Shown here piece by piece: positions 28,882 to 37,365 of a DNA stretch of 64,000 nucleotides (positions within the stretch are counted from its first letter, which is position 1; each line of letters begins with the position of its first letter). A program made the translations under genes and the position numbers. The notes below the pieces were generated by a model that saw nothing but the letters and a program-made list of their open reading frames with translations, was not told the DNA's origin and ran no database searches. Source of the DNA: Perlabentimonas gracilis (GTDB lineage Bacteria; Bacteroidota; Bacteroidia; Bacteroidales; Tenuifilaceae); assembly GCF_011174675.1 (NCBI RefSeq), contig NZ_JAANIG010000027.1, positions 1 to 64,000 on the forward strand, read 5' to 3'.

Positions 28882-29769
28882 ATGGGTAGCATTTTCGATG
28901 AGATAAAACAATCCTTTAAGCAGGGTGGAACGCTGGTTAGGTTGATATATATAAACCTAGGAGTGTTTTTGGCTTTCAATATTTTAAAAGCGATACTCTT
29001 TTTAGGGGGTATTGATATTGGCTTTAAGCTATCGCAATATATTGCTGTTCCTGCATACTTCCCTAATCTAGCCAGTAGGCCCTGGACCCTTTTTACGTAT
29101 ATGTTTTTTCATGAGGGGTTTATCCATATACTATTCAATATGCTCTGGCTTTACTGGTTGGGACGCATATTTTTAGGATTTATGACCGAGCGCAAGCTGC
29201 TTGGCGTGTACATCATGGGGGGTATTTCTGGCGGCTTTTTGTATATTTTGTTTTACAATATCTTCCCAGCATTCAGCGAGGTGTTGCCAAGTTCATTTGC
29301 CTTAGGTGCATCGGCATCGGTGCTTGCAGTGGTGTTTGCGGCGGCAGCTTACGCACCAAACTTTACGCTTAACCTTATGTTTATTGGGCCAGTAAGGCTC
29401 AAGTATATCGCTGCCTTCATGGTTGTGCTCGATATTATTGGTATTGCAGGAGCCAATGCTGGTGGCCATATTGCCCACCTGGGCGGAGCGCTGTTTGGAT
29501 ACCTATTCATCTACTTTCAAAAGCAGAATGTTGATTTGGCCAAGCCGGTTTACTTTTTTATTGATGCCTTTACCTCCAGCCCTTCGGCTCAGCGTCGGAA
29601 GAAAATGAAGGTGGAGTATAGCAAGCCCAAGGACGATTACGAGTACAACAAGATGAAAGCCGAACAGCAGAAAGAGATTGATGCGATTTTAGACAAGATA
29701 TCGAAGGGTGGATACGATAGCCTTACGGCTGAGGAGAAGAAGACCCTTTTTAGGATGAAGGGACATTAG
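28882..29769 (+). CDS. Rhomboid-family intramembrane serine protease, second copy
   Basis: 295 residues from the ATG at 28882; a GTG 27 bp earlier is in frame but would overlap the preceding gene. GASASVLAV holds the serine and GGHIAHLGGALFG the histidine. The last 80 residues form a cytosolic charged tail ending in DSLTAEEKKTLFRMKG, seen in Bacteroidota rhomboids. Translation may be coupled to the first rhomboid (10-bp gap). Confidence 0.88.
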   Translation: MGSIFDEIKQSFKQGGTLVRLIYINLGVFLAFNILKAILFLGGIDIGFKLSQYIAVPAYFPNLASRPWTLFTYMFFHEGFIHILFNMLWLYWLGRIFLGFMTERKLLGVYIMGGISGGFLYILFYNIFPAFSEVLPSSFALGASASVLAVVFAAAAYAPNFTLNLMFIGPVRLKYIAAFMVVLDIIGIAGANAGGHIAHLGGALFGYLFIYFQKQNVDLAKPVYFFIDAFTSSPSAQRRKKMKVEYSKPKDDYEYNKMKAEQQKEIDAILDKISKGGYDSLTAEEKKTLFRMKGH

Positions 29770-29821
29770 ACATCGATATACGTGGCACCAATAAACTTTT
29801 GTTGAACTAACTGAATGCCAA

Positions 29822-30898
29822 TTGCGAAAGTTTGTCGACATAATTCTGCAAATACTTACGCTTGTGTCAGGGCTTTCGCTGCTGCTGGCATACCTTTCTG
29901 TTCACATTAAGCCTACCGTTTTCTGGTTTCTGGGGTTAGTAGGTTTATCGTACCCGTTCCTACTGCTTATAAATGTTGCCTTTTTGGTTTACTGGATTAT
30001 TCGCTGGAAATGGCTTTTCGTGTATCCTACACTTGCCATACTGTTGGGTGTATCGCATTTTGCCAATTTTTTTCAGTTTCCCTTTGGGAAAAATAGTGCG
30101 GTGACTACCGATGATCTGAAAATTGTATCGTACAATGTAAACCTTTTTCAGCTCTATTCATGGGCCGAAGAGCCACCTACACATAGCCATGTTTTCGCCT
30201 TTATTCGCGACGAGAATCCAGATATAGTTTGTTTGCAGGAGTTTTACGTGGTTAGCGATAAGTTTACAGAGCAGCAGGCGCGTGAGGCTCTTAGCTACGA
30301 TGTGCATATTGGATACATTACCAAGGGCAAGAAAACAGGATACGGTTTGGCCACATATAGCCGTTTCCCAATTGTGAATTCAGGCGAGATAAAGTTTGAG
30401 AATAGCGCCAATGCCTGCATCTATTCCGACGTTCTGATTGGATCAGATACTGTTAGGATTTACAATAACCATTTACAATCGCTAAGGCTTAGGGAGAGTA
30501 ATATAAGTTTTTTACAAAACCAAAGTAGCCGGAAGGAAGCTCAGGCAATGGACGAAATCAAAGATATTTCATTCAGATTTAGGGATGCGTTGCGCAAGCG
30601 AGCTCAGCAGGTGGAGCTGGTCACCGACCACATACTAAGCAGCCCATACCCTGTGATAGTTTGTGGCGACTTAAACGAGTCGCCCATATCCTACAACTAC
30701 CGAAAAATGAGGGAAAACCTGAACGATGCGTTTGTTGAGGCAGGGGCTGGGGTAGGGTATACGTACAAGGGCTTTTTCCCATCGTTTAGGATTGATTACA
30801 TTTTGTACAACCCAAAGTTTTCGGCTACCAGCTACTACAGCCCAAGGGTTTACCATTCCGATCATTACCCTGTGGTGGCCACCTTGCGAAAGGAGTAG
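29822..30898 (+). CDS. Endonuclease/exonuclease/phosphatase-family membrane protein
   Basis: 358 residues if read from the TTG at 29822; no in-frame ATG exists upstream before a stop. Three hydrophobic segments fill residues 5-85. The EEP catalytic fold follows: VSYNVNLF, PDIVCLQEF, VCGDLNESP and YHSDHYPVVA, which carry the metal-binding and His-Asp residues. Substrates could be nucleic acid or a phosphodiester lipid; unknown. Confidence 0.82.
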   Translation: MRKFVDIILQILTLVSGLSLLLAYLSVHIKPTVFWFLGLVGLSYPFLLLINVAFLVYWIIRWKWLFVYPTLAILLGVSHFANFFQFPFGKNSAVTTDDLKIVSYNVNLFQLYSWAEEPPTHSHVFAFIRDENPDIVCLQEFYVVSDKFTEQQAREALSYDVHIGYITKGKKTGYGLATYSRFPIVNSGEIKFENSANACIYSDVLIGSDTVRIYNNHLQSLRLRESNISFLQNQSSRKEAQAMDEIKDISFRFRDALRKRAQQVELVTDHILSSPYPVIVCGDLNESPISYNYRKMRENLNDAFVEAGAGVGYTYKGFFPSFRIDYILYNPKFSATSYYSPRVYHSDHYPVVATLRKE

Positions 30899-30907
30899 GA
30901 ACAATTT

Positions 30908-31327
30908 CTAATCCTTCTTCTTTTTCCAAACCCTTAGCTGGCACATACAACCTCCGGTCATGGTTTGATCCTTGTCAACAATAAGCGGAAGCCCATCGCG
31001 CTCCCAGTCATGAATTCCGCCAGCAAGATTTGCCACGTTAGTATACCCTTTGCCCTGGAGGAATTCGACCACCTCCTTACTGTGAATTCCCACGGCATCG
31101 GCAATAATTATTGGGCGGTCGGTGGGTAGGTGGTGGTAGTAGTTTTCAATCTCCTTATCGTGGCAGTAGAGACATTCTGGAACATCGAAAAGTTTGTTTT
31201 TAAGGAGGAGTTCAAGACGGAGGTCGAGTAGGATTGCACCATTCTTACACAGCTCGTTGGCCTCGCGGGGCGAGAGGTGTAGCATGCCATCAATGGTAAA
31301 TCCATACCCTTCGAAAAAGTATTTCAT
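30908..31327 (-). CDS. Rhodanese-like protein lacking the catalytic cysteine
   Basis: 139 residues from the ATG at 31327. The rhodanese fold is clear (LLDLRLE, GYTNVANLAGGIHDWERDGLPL), but the active-site loop reads ADAVGIHS where the relative at 32519 reads ACNNGVRS; Asp replaces the Cys. The segment PECLYCHDKE and the C-terminal GGCMC add other cysteines. It is probably a binding rather than a sulfurtransferase domain. It closes a compact operon with DksA-like, thioredoxin-like and zinc-ribbon genes. Confidence 0.75.
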   Translation of the reverse strand: MKYFFEGYGFTIDGMLHLSPREANELCKNGAILLDLRLELLLKNKLFDVPECLYCHDKEIENYYHHLPTDRPIIIADAVGIHSKEVVEFLQGKGYTNVANLAGGIHDWERDGLPLIVDKDQTMTGGCMCQLRVWKKKKD

Positions 31328-31334
31328 ACTCAGT

Positions 31335-31667
31335 TCATTTTGCACATTTCACACAGAATAAGCTCTGGGGCATAAGCGCAAGCCTTCCTAAAGGGATATC
31401 GCCACCACAGCGGCGGCATATTCCAAACTCTTCGGAATCGATTTTGCTAAGGGCATAGTTTAACTTCTTCAGCTTATCTTCGGCTTGCCTTAAACCTGCG
31501 TCAGCAACCGCCTTATTGTTAATGGCATCCATTCGCGATACGCGCCCTATTGCATTGTCGGGTGCAACTGGCTGCGATATCTGCTTGAAGTCCTCAATTA
31601 TCTTTTGAGTTTTTTCAATTTCGTATGCAATAAGCGCTTCAAATTCTTGCTTTTTGGCTTGGTCCAT
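31335..31667 (-). CDS. TraR/DksA-family zinc-finger protein
   Basis: 110 residues with an N-terminal coiled coil and the C4 zinc finger CRRCGGDIPLGR ... LFCVKCAK. DksA-like proteins bind the RNA polymerase secondary channel. Its ATG overlaps the TAA of the upstream thioredoxin-like gene (TAATG), so translation is probably coupled. Confidence 0.85.
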   Translation of the reverse strand: MDQAKKQEFEALIAYEIEKTQKIIEDFKQISQPVAPDNAIGRVSRMDAINNKAVADAGLRQAEDKLKKLNYALSKIDSEEFGICRRCGGDIPLGRLALMPQSLFCVKCAK

Positions 31668-31906
31668 TATGTTGCACTCTTAATCCACCCCTTTAGTGTG
31701 GCTGGTGTAGGCATTTTCCCTTGGATTTTTAGTTCTCCATTAATTATTAGTCCAGGCGAAAGCCACACGCCGTAGCTGGGGAACAGGTTTACGTCGGTTA
31801 TCTTCTCAACTTTGGCATCTATGCCAAGCTCATCCGCAATTTCACGACACATTGCTTCGAGCCGTAAGCAGTTTGGGCAACCGGGGCCGAGAACCTTAAT
31901 ATCCAT
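31667..31906 (-). CDS. Thioredoxin-like redox-active disulfide protein (CPNC)
   Basis: 79 residues. LGPGCPNCLRLE is the CxxC site of the small thioredoxin-family proteins often linked to ars or permease genes; the paralogue at 48411 has CPKC. The cis-Pro region is LSPGLIING. It probably transfers electrons in the cytoplasm. Confidence 0.85.
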   Translation of the reverse strand: MDIKVLGPGCPNCLRLEAMCREIADELGIDAKVEKITDVNLFPSYGVWLSPGLIINGELKIQGKMPTPATLKGWIKSAT

Positions 31907-32057
31907 TGTTTTGATTTGTTTATAGGTTAATGTGATTTAATATCGAACACTGAATCTCGAATTTCGAAAGATGAAGTTTTGGTTTGGATTGGTCATTATC
32001 ATTTTGTGCATTTGTCCTTGGTGTCCTAATCCTTCACTATTTGTTATTCTTTGTTTC

Positions 32058-32285
32058 TTACCCTCCGCACCCACAGCACCCTCCTTGCATACCACACGCA
32101 GGGGCGCTAGGCATAGCAGCTTCTTTCGATTGTTTTGGTGGTTGATACTCGCTGCACTCCTCGCCATTGGTTGGACAAGGAGCAGTTAGCTTGCTGCAGG
32201 GGCCAAAGGTTGGGTCTATCCACTCCTGTTTTGTGCCCTCAGCTTCAAATTTTAAATCGCACGTTTTGCAGTAGAATGTTGGCAT
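32058..32285 (-). CDS. Small zinc-ribbon protein with Cys-rich C-terminus
   Basis: 75 residues from the ATG at 32285. The N-terminus FYCKTCDLKFEAEG with later CPTNGEEC suggests a zinc ribbon. The C-terminus ends in CGMQGGCCGCGG, five cysteines in twelve residues, a likely metal or metalloid binding tail. No function is known. It lies between the rhodanese and thioredoxin-like genes. Confidence 0.6.
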   Translation of the reverse strand: MPTFYCKTCDLKFEAEGTKQEWIDPTFGPCSKLTAPCPTNGEECSEYQPPKQSKEAAMPSAPACGMQGGCCGCGG

Positions 32286-32331
32286 ATTAGAAATGATTGG
32301 TTGATTGATTGGATACCTGCCTGTCTCGGGT

Positions 32332-32350
32332 CTCGTCATTATTTGACGAG
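32332..32350. repeat. Small inverted repeat upstream of the zinc-ribbon gene
   Basis: CTCGTCA-ttatt-TGACGAG (32332-32338 and 32344-32350) in the gap between the two small genes; could be a terminator-like or regulatory hairpin. Confidence 0.4.
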
Positions 32351-32518
32351 ATAACGAGAGCAGGATTAGCTAACGAGTGACGGGTTCCTAGTTGCAACGG
32401 TAACCCATTGCCAACTGCTTCTTGCCAACTGCCAACTATAAGGTTCACTGATTGGTTGACTGATTGCTCCAGTGATTATAGGAGGTGTAGCCATTTATCC
32501 TTTGCTATTTAAAATTTA

Positions 32519-32962
32519 CTAACATCCGCAGCCACATCCACCGCAACCGCCCGACTGATTGTGGCCTCCGCAGTGCTCGGCATCATCAATTAAATCCTGA
32601 CGAAGGATAAGCGGCAGCCCATCGCGGTTCCACTGAATAATACCCCCGTCGAGGTTGCTGGCGTTACTATACCCTTGGTAGTTCAACAGATTTACTGCTT
32701 TAACGCTTCGCACGCCGTTGTTGCAGGCAACTATAAGCGGCCTGTCCTTGGGCAGCTCGCCATACCTATCGGCAATTACCGACATGGGCAGATGGATTAC
32801 CTCGGTGGAGTCGAACTTGATAATGTCGAGCTCATCGTCCTCCCTTATATCAACAATAAGTGCGTTATGGTTTGCAACGGCATCGGCGGCTGCATAGGAG
32901 CCAATATGGCTAACCCCGGGCAGGGTAAAGGCTTGGTGCTTTGGTGTATCGGTAGTATTCAT
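32519..32962 (-). CDS. Rhodanese-like sulfurtransferase with Cys-rich tail
   Basis: 147 residues. The active-site loop ACNNGVRS carries the catalytic Cys, with VDIREDDEL and GYSNASNLDGGIIQW in support. The C-terminus ends in GGCGGCGCGC, again a Gly-Cys tail like those on the zinc-ribbon protein and one arsC. A persulfide or metal transfer role is plausible. Confidence 0.82.
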   Translation of the reverse strand: MNTTDTPKHQAFTLPGVSHIGSYAAADAVANHNALIVDIREDDELDIIKFDSTEVIHLPMSVIADRYGELPKDRPLIVACNNGVRSVKAVNLLNYQGYSNASNLDGGIIQWNRDGLPLILRQDLIDDAEHCGGHNQSGGCGGCGCGC

Positions 32963-32975
32963 AATTATTTTTTTG

Positions 32976-32983
32976 CAAAGATA
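32976..32983 (-). promoter_or_regulatory. Promoter -7 box of the rhodanese/zinc-ribbon genes
   Basis: TATCTTTG on the minus strand fits TAnnTTTG; transcription would begin only about 7 nt before the start codon at 32962. Confidence 0.5.
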
Positions 32984-33044
32984 ATAAATATGGTATGGAT
33001 GTGCTAAATGATAGTAACAGGATGACTAAGGAGAATGTTGAATA

Positions 33045-33515
33045 CTATATCCTTAGAGTAGCTGCAATACGTTTGGGGTTTAGCAGAAGATTAAGGCCGT
33101 CAATTATGCTGGTGCATATAATATCAGCATTCATCAGCGCCTGAACCGATGCTCCTTCGGCTTGAACAACTGCAATGCCAAGAGTAGCCAGTTTAAGCAT
33201 TTGCGCATCGTTTGCTCCGTTACCAATGGCCACAACCGATTGGGGGTTTAGGCTGGCAACAAAATCGGCCTTTTGCCTCCCCTGCTCTTTCCCATCAATA
33301 ATTTTTACGTTGATATTGGTATTGGCAAAGCTTTTCTCAACCGTTCCAAACGTGTCGGCAGTAATAACGTGAACCGAAAGGTGCTCCGAGAGCTTGCCGA
33401 GCAGTTTAATTACGCCATTAATTTGCTGTCCGTCGATGGCTAGTGTTCCGTTGTAGTCGAGCACTAAATGCTCGGCAACAATTGGCTCTATATTGGGGAT
33501 ATTAATTCTAATCAT
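33045..33515 (-). CDS. HAD-superfamily hydrolase, soluble P-type-ATPase-like
   Basis: 156 residues. The nucleophile loop is LDYNGTLA (Asp followed by NGT), the Thr motif is VITADTFG and the terminal acidic motif is IGNGANDAQML. This matches the small HAD group resembling the phosphorylation domain of P-type ATPases. It follows the crcB-DUF190 genes with a 60-bp gap and could belong to the fluoride-responsive unit. Confidence 0.78.
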   Translation of the reverse strand: MIRINIPNIEPIVAEHLVLDYNGTLAIDGQQINGVIKLLGKLSEHLSVHVITADTFGTVEKSFANTNINVKIIDGKEQGRQKADFVASLNPQSVVAIGNGANDAQMLKLATLGIAVVQAEGASVQALMNADIICTSIIDGLNLLLNPKRIAATLRI

Positions 33516-33575
33516 ATCAATCCTATGTTTTGTGCACCTACACCGTGTTAGTTTTAAAAAACAGACAATAAAAAT

Positions 33576-33929
33576 CTAATGCTTTTGTCCTGTTTTGTAT
33601 AAGAGGATATTCGCCTTCTCAATAGTCATAACACAACCCGTTTTCAGCTTATCGAAGTAGGGCAAAATGGTTTTGGCAAAGCTTTCCACCTTCTCGGCCT
33701 CATCAATTATCTCAATTACCAGGGGTAGTTTTTCGGTGATCTCCCAAAACTTCATCGACTTAACCGTGCTGCTCGATCCATAGCCCATCACCCCTTTGAG
33801 TACGGTGACGCCCGCCATACCGTAGCGCTTGGCGGCAAATACAATTACCTCGTAAAGGGGCGAGTACCTAAACTTATCGGTGTTGCTAATAAAAATGCGC
33901 AAATGCTTGGCTTCTCTATTGGTTTCCAT
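33576..33929 (-). CDS. DUF190-family protein
   Basis: 117 residues, PII-like fold family (RIFISNTDKFRYSPLYEVIV, VTVLKGVMGYG, LPLVIEIIDEAEKVESF). DUF190 genes commonly sit beside crcB; here the start is 3 bp after the crcB stop. A regulatory or accessory role in fluoride export is likely but unproven. Confidence 0.85.
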   Translation of the reverse strand: METNREAKHLRIFISNTDKFRYSPLYEVIVFAAKRYGMAGVTVLKGVMGYGSSSTVKSMKFWEITEKLPLVIEIIDEAEKVESFAKTILPYFDKLKTGCVMTIEKANILLYKTGQKH

Positions 33930-33932
33930 AGG

Positions 33933-34310
33933 TTAGTATAGTTTAGTAATAAGGTTTCCAAGGTAAACGGCCACTAAGCAAAGAAATACGCTAAGGCTGG
34001 TGTATAGGGCAAAAAGCACAAAGTTGCCATCCCTTAGCAGGAAGATATTCTCGCTGCTAAAGGTAGAGAATGAGGTGAACCCACCGCAAACCCCAACGGT
34101 AAGGAATAGCCGTAGGTCGGGGCTAATGATGTTGCTTTTGCCCGATATTCCATAGATAATGCCAATAAGTAGGCAGCCGATAATATTTACGGTAAAAGTT
34201 CCCAGAGGGAACGAGGTAAGGGTGTTGGCGTGAATTAGGCGCGAGAGCAGGAAACGGCCAACGGTTCCAATAAATCCGCCAGCACCAACAATAAGAATTA
34301 AACGAAGCAT
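33933..34310 (-). CDS. crcB: Fluoride channel CrcB/Fluc
   Basis: 125 residues with four membrane segments. GGFIGTVGRFLLSR, FPLGTFTVNIIGC and GGFTSFSTFSSE are the family motifs lining the pore. It exports fluoride as a dual-topology dimer. The start at 34310 is chosen because the next upstream ATG lies inside the riboswitch. Confidence 0.92.
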   Translation of the reverse strand: MLRLILIVGAGGFIGTVGRFLLSRLIHANTLTSFPLGTFTVNIIGCLLIGIIYGISGKSNIISPDLRLFLTVGVCGGFTSFSTFSSENIFLLRDGNFVLFALYTSLSVFLCLVAVYLGNLITKLY

Positions 34311-34330
34311 TTTACTAAATATATTGATTG

Positions 34331-34378
34331 TTGCAGGAGCCATTAGCATGTAAGCGGTTTATGGCTAGCCCCATAGCC
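34331..34378 (-). ncRNA. Fluoride riboswitch upstream of crcB
   Basis: On the minus strand the sequence runs GGCTATGGGGCTAGCC, then ATAAACCGC, then GCTAATGGCTCCTGC. This follows the crcB-motif consensus (GGCgATGG...GCC, AAAC, cTgATGgC...C). GGGGC in the first loop can pair with GCTCC near the end, giving the pseudoknot that holds fluoride. It ends about 20 nt before the start of crcB, so translation control is likely. Confidence 0.82.
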
Positions 34379-34507
34379 AGAGGTAGCAAAGATAGTGAAA
34401 ATATAAGATGATAAATTAGCAAGAACTATTCGACCTAAGAAGTTCAAAAAACGTTGAATATCTTTGGTCGAATTCACTTGAAATTTAAGAGTGGCTCAAA
34501 AGCTTAA

Positions 34508-35281
34508 TTATGGCTTAATCTTTTGGAAAAGCGAAAAAAGTTTATCTCTATATATATCATTAATACTTTCTTCATGCTCGCCAATGGGCTTTACGGGGAT
34601 AAGGTCAATCACCTCATCAGGGGTTAATCCAGAATGGAAGTAGGTGTTTAGGGCTGCCACCATCGACTGATGAACAGATTGCTCACGCTCAATCTTTGAC
34701 AAGCCCATCTCATCGCCAAGCCTGATAAGTTCCCGCCATTGGAACCAGAAATAGGTTGGTAGCATGGCCGATAGTATGGCGTAGGCCTCCAACTTTGGCT
34801 CATCAACCTCAAATGTTTTACCAAGTAATTCAAGAAGTTTTAGTAATTCCTGTTTATGTGTTGGGTTAAAGGTTTTAGCAAAACTAATTGGATTGTAGCC
34901 CTCGTTAATGTATGAGGTGGCGTTGGGGATCATCCGCGCTAAGTTGGGCGATTTTACCTGCGTGGCAATTTTATCAATTGAAATCTTGGGGGCAAGGGAG
35001 ATGACCATTGCATTCTCAGAAATCTTTGTAGAAACCTGAGTAAGCGACTCCATAATTGCTGGAGGATGCAGGGCAATAAATACAATGTCGCATTGTGCGG
35101 GTTGATCGGCCGTATTAACTGTTTGTATATCGGGGGATTGCCCTTTTAGGCCAGATAGGACATCGCTATTCATGTCGAACACAATGGTTGACGATAAATC
35201 CACACCCTTGTTTTGAAATGCTTTCAGAAAGATCTTGGTTATCCTTCCGCCTCCAATAAAACCAATTGATTTTGTTTTCAT
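34508..35281 (-). CDS. Pyrroline-5-carboxylate reductase-like NAD(P) oxidoreductase
   Basis: 257 residues. IGFIGGGRITKIF is an N-terminal Rossmann dinucleotide-binding motif, and the C-terminal helical part is ProC/F420-oxidoreductase-like. ARMIPNATSYINEGYNP resembles the ProC substrate region. It may not be the true ProC because the final dimerisation motif is weak. It is separated from acr3 by a terminator. Confidence 0.7.
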   Translation of the reverse strand: MKTKSIGFIGGGRITKIFLKAFQNKGVDLSSTIVFDMNSDVLSGLKGQSPDIQTVNTADQPAQCDIVFIALHPPAIMESLTQVSTKISENAMVISLAPKISIDKIATQVKSPNLARMIPNATSYINEGYNPISFAKTFNPTHKQELLKLLELLGKTFEVDEPKLEAYAILSAMLPTYFWFQWRELIRLGDEMGLSKIEREQSVHQSMVAALNTYFHSGLTPDEVIDLIPVKPIGEHEESINDIYRDKLFSLFQKIKP

Positions 35282-35410
35282 AGCAAACTGTTTTTAATTA
35301 ATTTTTGATTTCTTCAATCTTTGTAATTTATAAGTTTCTGATGGTTTGAATCAAAATTCTATGTAAAATTAGGGAACAATGATTTAAAGATCAATACTAA
35401 TTGTTGATAT

Positions 35411-35451
35411 AATGAAAAACTCCTTCCACGGTGAGTAAAAGGAGTTCTTTT
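35411..35451 (-). terminator. Terminator after the arsR-arsC-arsM-acr3 operon
   Basis: The stem AACTCCTT/AAGGAGTT (35418-35425 with 35439-35446), extended by A/T pairs, is followed on the minus strand by a T-run (GTTTTT). It lies 15-55 bp past the acr3 stop and separates the operon from the ProC-like gene. Confidence 0.75.
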
Positions 35452-35465
35452 AAGTGTAATGTAGT

Positions 35466-36527
35466 TTAAAACCTATTTCTATTGGCAAATGCCACTAAAG
35501 AAAGCATCACTGGAACTTCAACCAATACTCCTACCACAGTTACCAGTGCAGCTGGCGATTGCAACCCAAACAGCGCAATGGCAACCGCAACGGCCAGTTC
35601 AAAAAAGTTACTGGCACCTATCATGGCCGCCGGACCACACACAGGGTATGGTAGTTTTAACTTTTTGCCACCGTACCAAGCAATGAAGAAGATAAAGTAG
35701 GTTTGTATTACAAGTGGAACAGCGGCAAGTAGTATTATTAGGGGATTGCTAATAATGTTCTGACCTTGGAAGGCGAATAGTAAAACTAGTGTTACTAGCA
35801 AAGCAATGATGCTAACGGGCTTTAGCCTTGGTAAGAAAACTTCCTTGAACCACTTCTCTCCTCTACTACTTAGTAGAATTCGTTGGGTTATGACTCCTGC
35901 AACCAGAGGTACAACAACAAAAATTAGCACGCTAGCCACCAGGGTATCGTAGGGGATAACCACATCGGTAATGCCAAGTAATAGTCCAACAATTGGAATA
36001 AATGCAACAAGGATTATCAGATCGTTTACCGAGACTTGAACCAGTGTGTAGTTGGGGTCGCCGTCGGAAAGGTAACTCCATACAAATACCATAGCAGTAC
36101 AGGGGGCGGCTCCCAGTATAATGGCTCCAGCAATATATTCGCCCGCCATCGATGGATCAATCCATGCTTGGTAAAGTTTGGAGAAGAAAAGCCAAGCAAA
36201 GAAAGCCATGGTAAAAGGCTTAATAAGCCAGTTAATTATAAGGGTCCATACCACTCCTCTAGGCTTCTTCCCAATTTTTTTTATGCTCGAAAAATCCACC
36301 TGTAGCATCATGGGGTAAATCATGAGCCAGATTAGGATTGCCACAGGAATATTCACCCTTGCAATTTCAAGGCTGCTAATAAATTCAATGCTATCGCCAG
36401 CAATATGGCCTATGGCAATACCCACCAGTATTCCCAGGGCTACCCATATGGTTAGGTATTTTTCAAAAAGACCGATAGTTTTTTTAGGTTTACCGGTAAT
36501 TGTAATCTCCTTGAACTCTTTGCTCAT
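35466..36527 (-). CDS. acr3: ACR3-family arsenite efflux transporter
   Basis: 353 residues with about ten membrane segments. GAAPCTAMVFVW carries the conserved cysteine (about residue 141) needed for arsenite transport, and QVSVNDLI is another family motif. It exports As(III) using the proton gradient. It is the last gene of arsR-arsC-arsM-acr3. Confidence 0.93.
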   Translation of the reverse strand: MSKEFKEITITGKPKKTIGLFEKYLTIWVALGILVGIAIGHIAGDSIEFISSLEIARVNIPVAILIWLMIYPMMLQVDFSSIKKIGKKPRGVVWTLIINWLIKPFTMAFFAWLFFSKLYQAWIDPSMAGEYIAGAIILGAAPCTAMVFVWSYLSDGDPNYTLVQVSVNDLIILVAFIPIVGLLLGITDVVIPYDTLVASVLIFVVVPLVAGVITQRILLSSRGEKWFKEVFLPRLKPVSIIALLVTLVLLFAFQGQNIISNPLIILLAAVPLVIQTYFIFFIAWYGGKKLKLPYPVCGPAAMIGASNFFELAVAVAIALFGLQSPAALVTVVGVLVEVPVMLSLVAFANRNRF

Positions 36528-36556
36528 TGCTTTTCTTTTTTTATGGTTAGATATTA

Positions 36557-37363
36557 TTACACTTTTGTCCCACTCACAGTGATTGAGTATATGCCTATAT
36601 CGCCATTGGTAAAACTATGAATCTCATTATCGTTAAGATAATTCCTAAGAATACTCTCAGGAATATCAATTTTTCGCTGCTTGTGAACATTAACATTTTC
36701 AAAGCCCGCCTGCCTAATGGCATCAAGGTACTCTTCAATTGGTAACGCTCCAGATACACATCCAGCGTACATCTCGGCATCGGCTTTCAGTTTTTCTGGT
36801 AAATCGCCCTTAACAACCACATCGGATACACAGAAATGCCCGCCCGGCTTTAGTACCCTTAATATCTCTGCAAAAGCCTTGTTTTTATCGGGAACAAGGT
36901 TAAGCACGCAGTTTGAAATTACCACATCGAACTGGTTGCCCCCAAGGGGCATCTGCTCAATATCGCCTTTAACAAAGGTGACGTTGCTGTAGCCAAGTTT
37001 TGTTACATTATCATTTGCCTTGGCAAGCATGGCCTCGGAGAAATCGAGCCCAACAACCCTACCCTTTTCACCCACAATTGCTCTTGCTACAAAGCAATCA
37101 TTGCCTGCTCCGCTGCCCAAATCTAAAACGGCATCGCCCGTTTTAATGTTCGCAAACTCGGTTGGAATACCACAGCCCAAACCAAGGTCTGCATCGGGAT
37201 TATGACCATCAATATTGTTGTACTCATCGCCAATCATGCTAAAGCCAAACCCATCGCAGCAACTAGAGGTGCCACAGCACGATATGTCGAGTTTGAGGTT
37301 GCTGCTTTGGGCTATCTTGTCGTACTTCTCTCGTACGGAAATTTTTATATCGTTAGGTTTCAT
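36557..37363 (-). CDS. arsM: Arsenite S-adenosylmethionine methyltransferase
   Basis: 268 residues. LDLGSGAGNDC is the SAM-binding motif, and the arsenite-binding cysteines appear in the N-terminal CCGTSSCC, SNCVLNLVPDK and MYAGCVSGAL. It methylates As(III) to mono- and dimethyl forms. It begins 2 bp after the arsC stop, and acr3 follows after 29 bp. Confidence 0.92.
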   Translation of the reverse strand: MKPNDIKISVREKYDKIAQSSNLKLDISCCGTSSCCDGFGFSMIGDEYNNIDGHNPDADLGLGCGIPTEFANIKTGDAVLDLGSGAGNDCFVARAIVGEKGRVVGLDFSEAMLAKANDNVTKLGYSNVTFVKGDIEQMPLGGNQFDVVISNCVLNLVPDKNKAFAEILRVLKPGGHFCVSDVVVKGDLPEKLKADAEMYAGCVSGALPIEEYLDAIRQAGFENVNVHKQRKIDIPESILRNYLNDNEIHSFTNGDIGIYSITVSGTKV

Positions 37364-37365
37364 GG

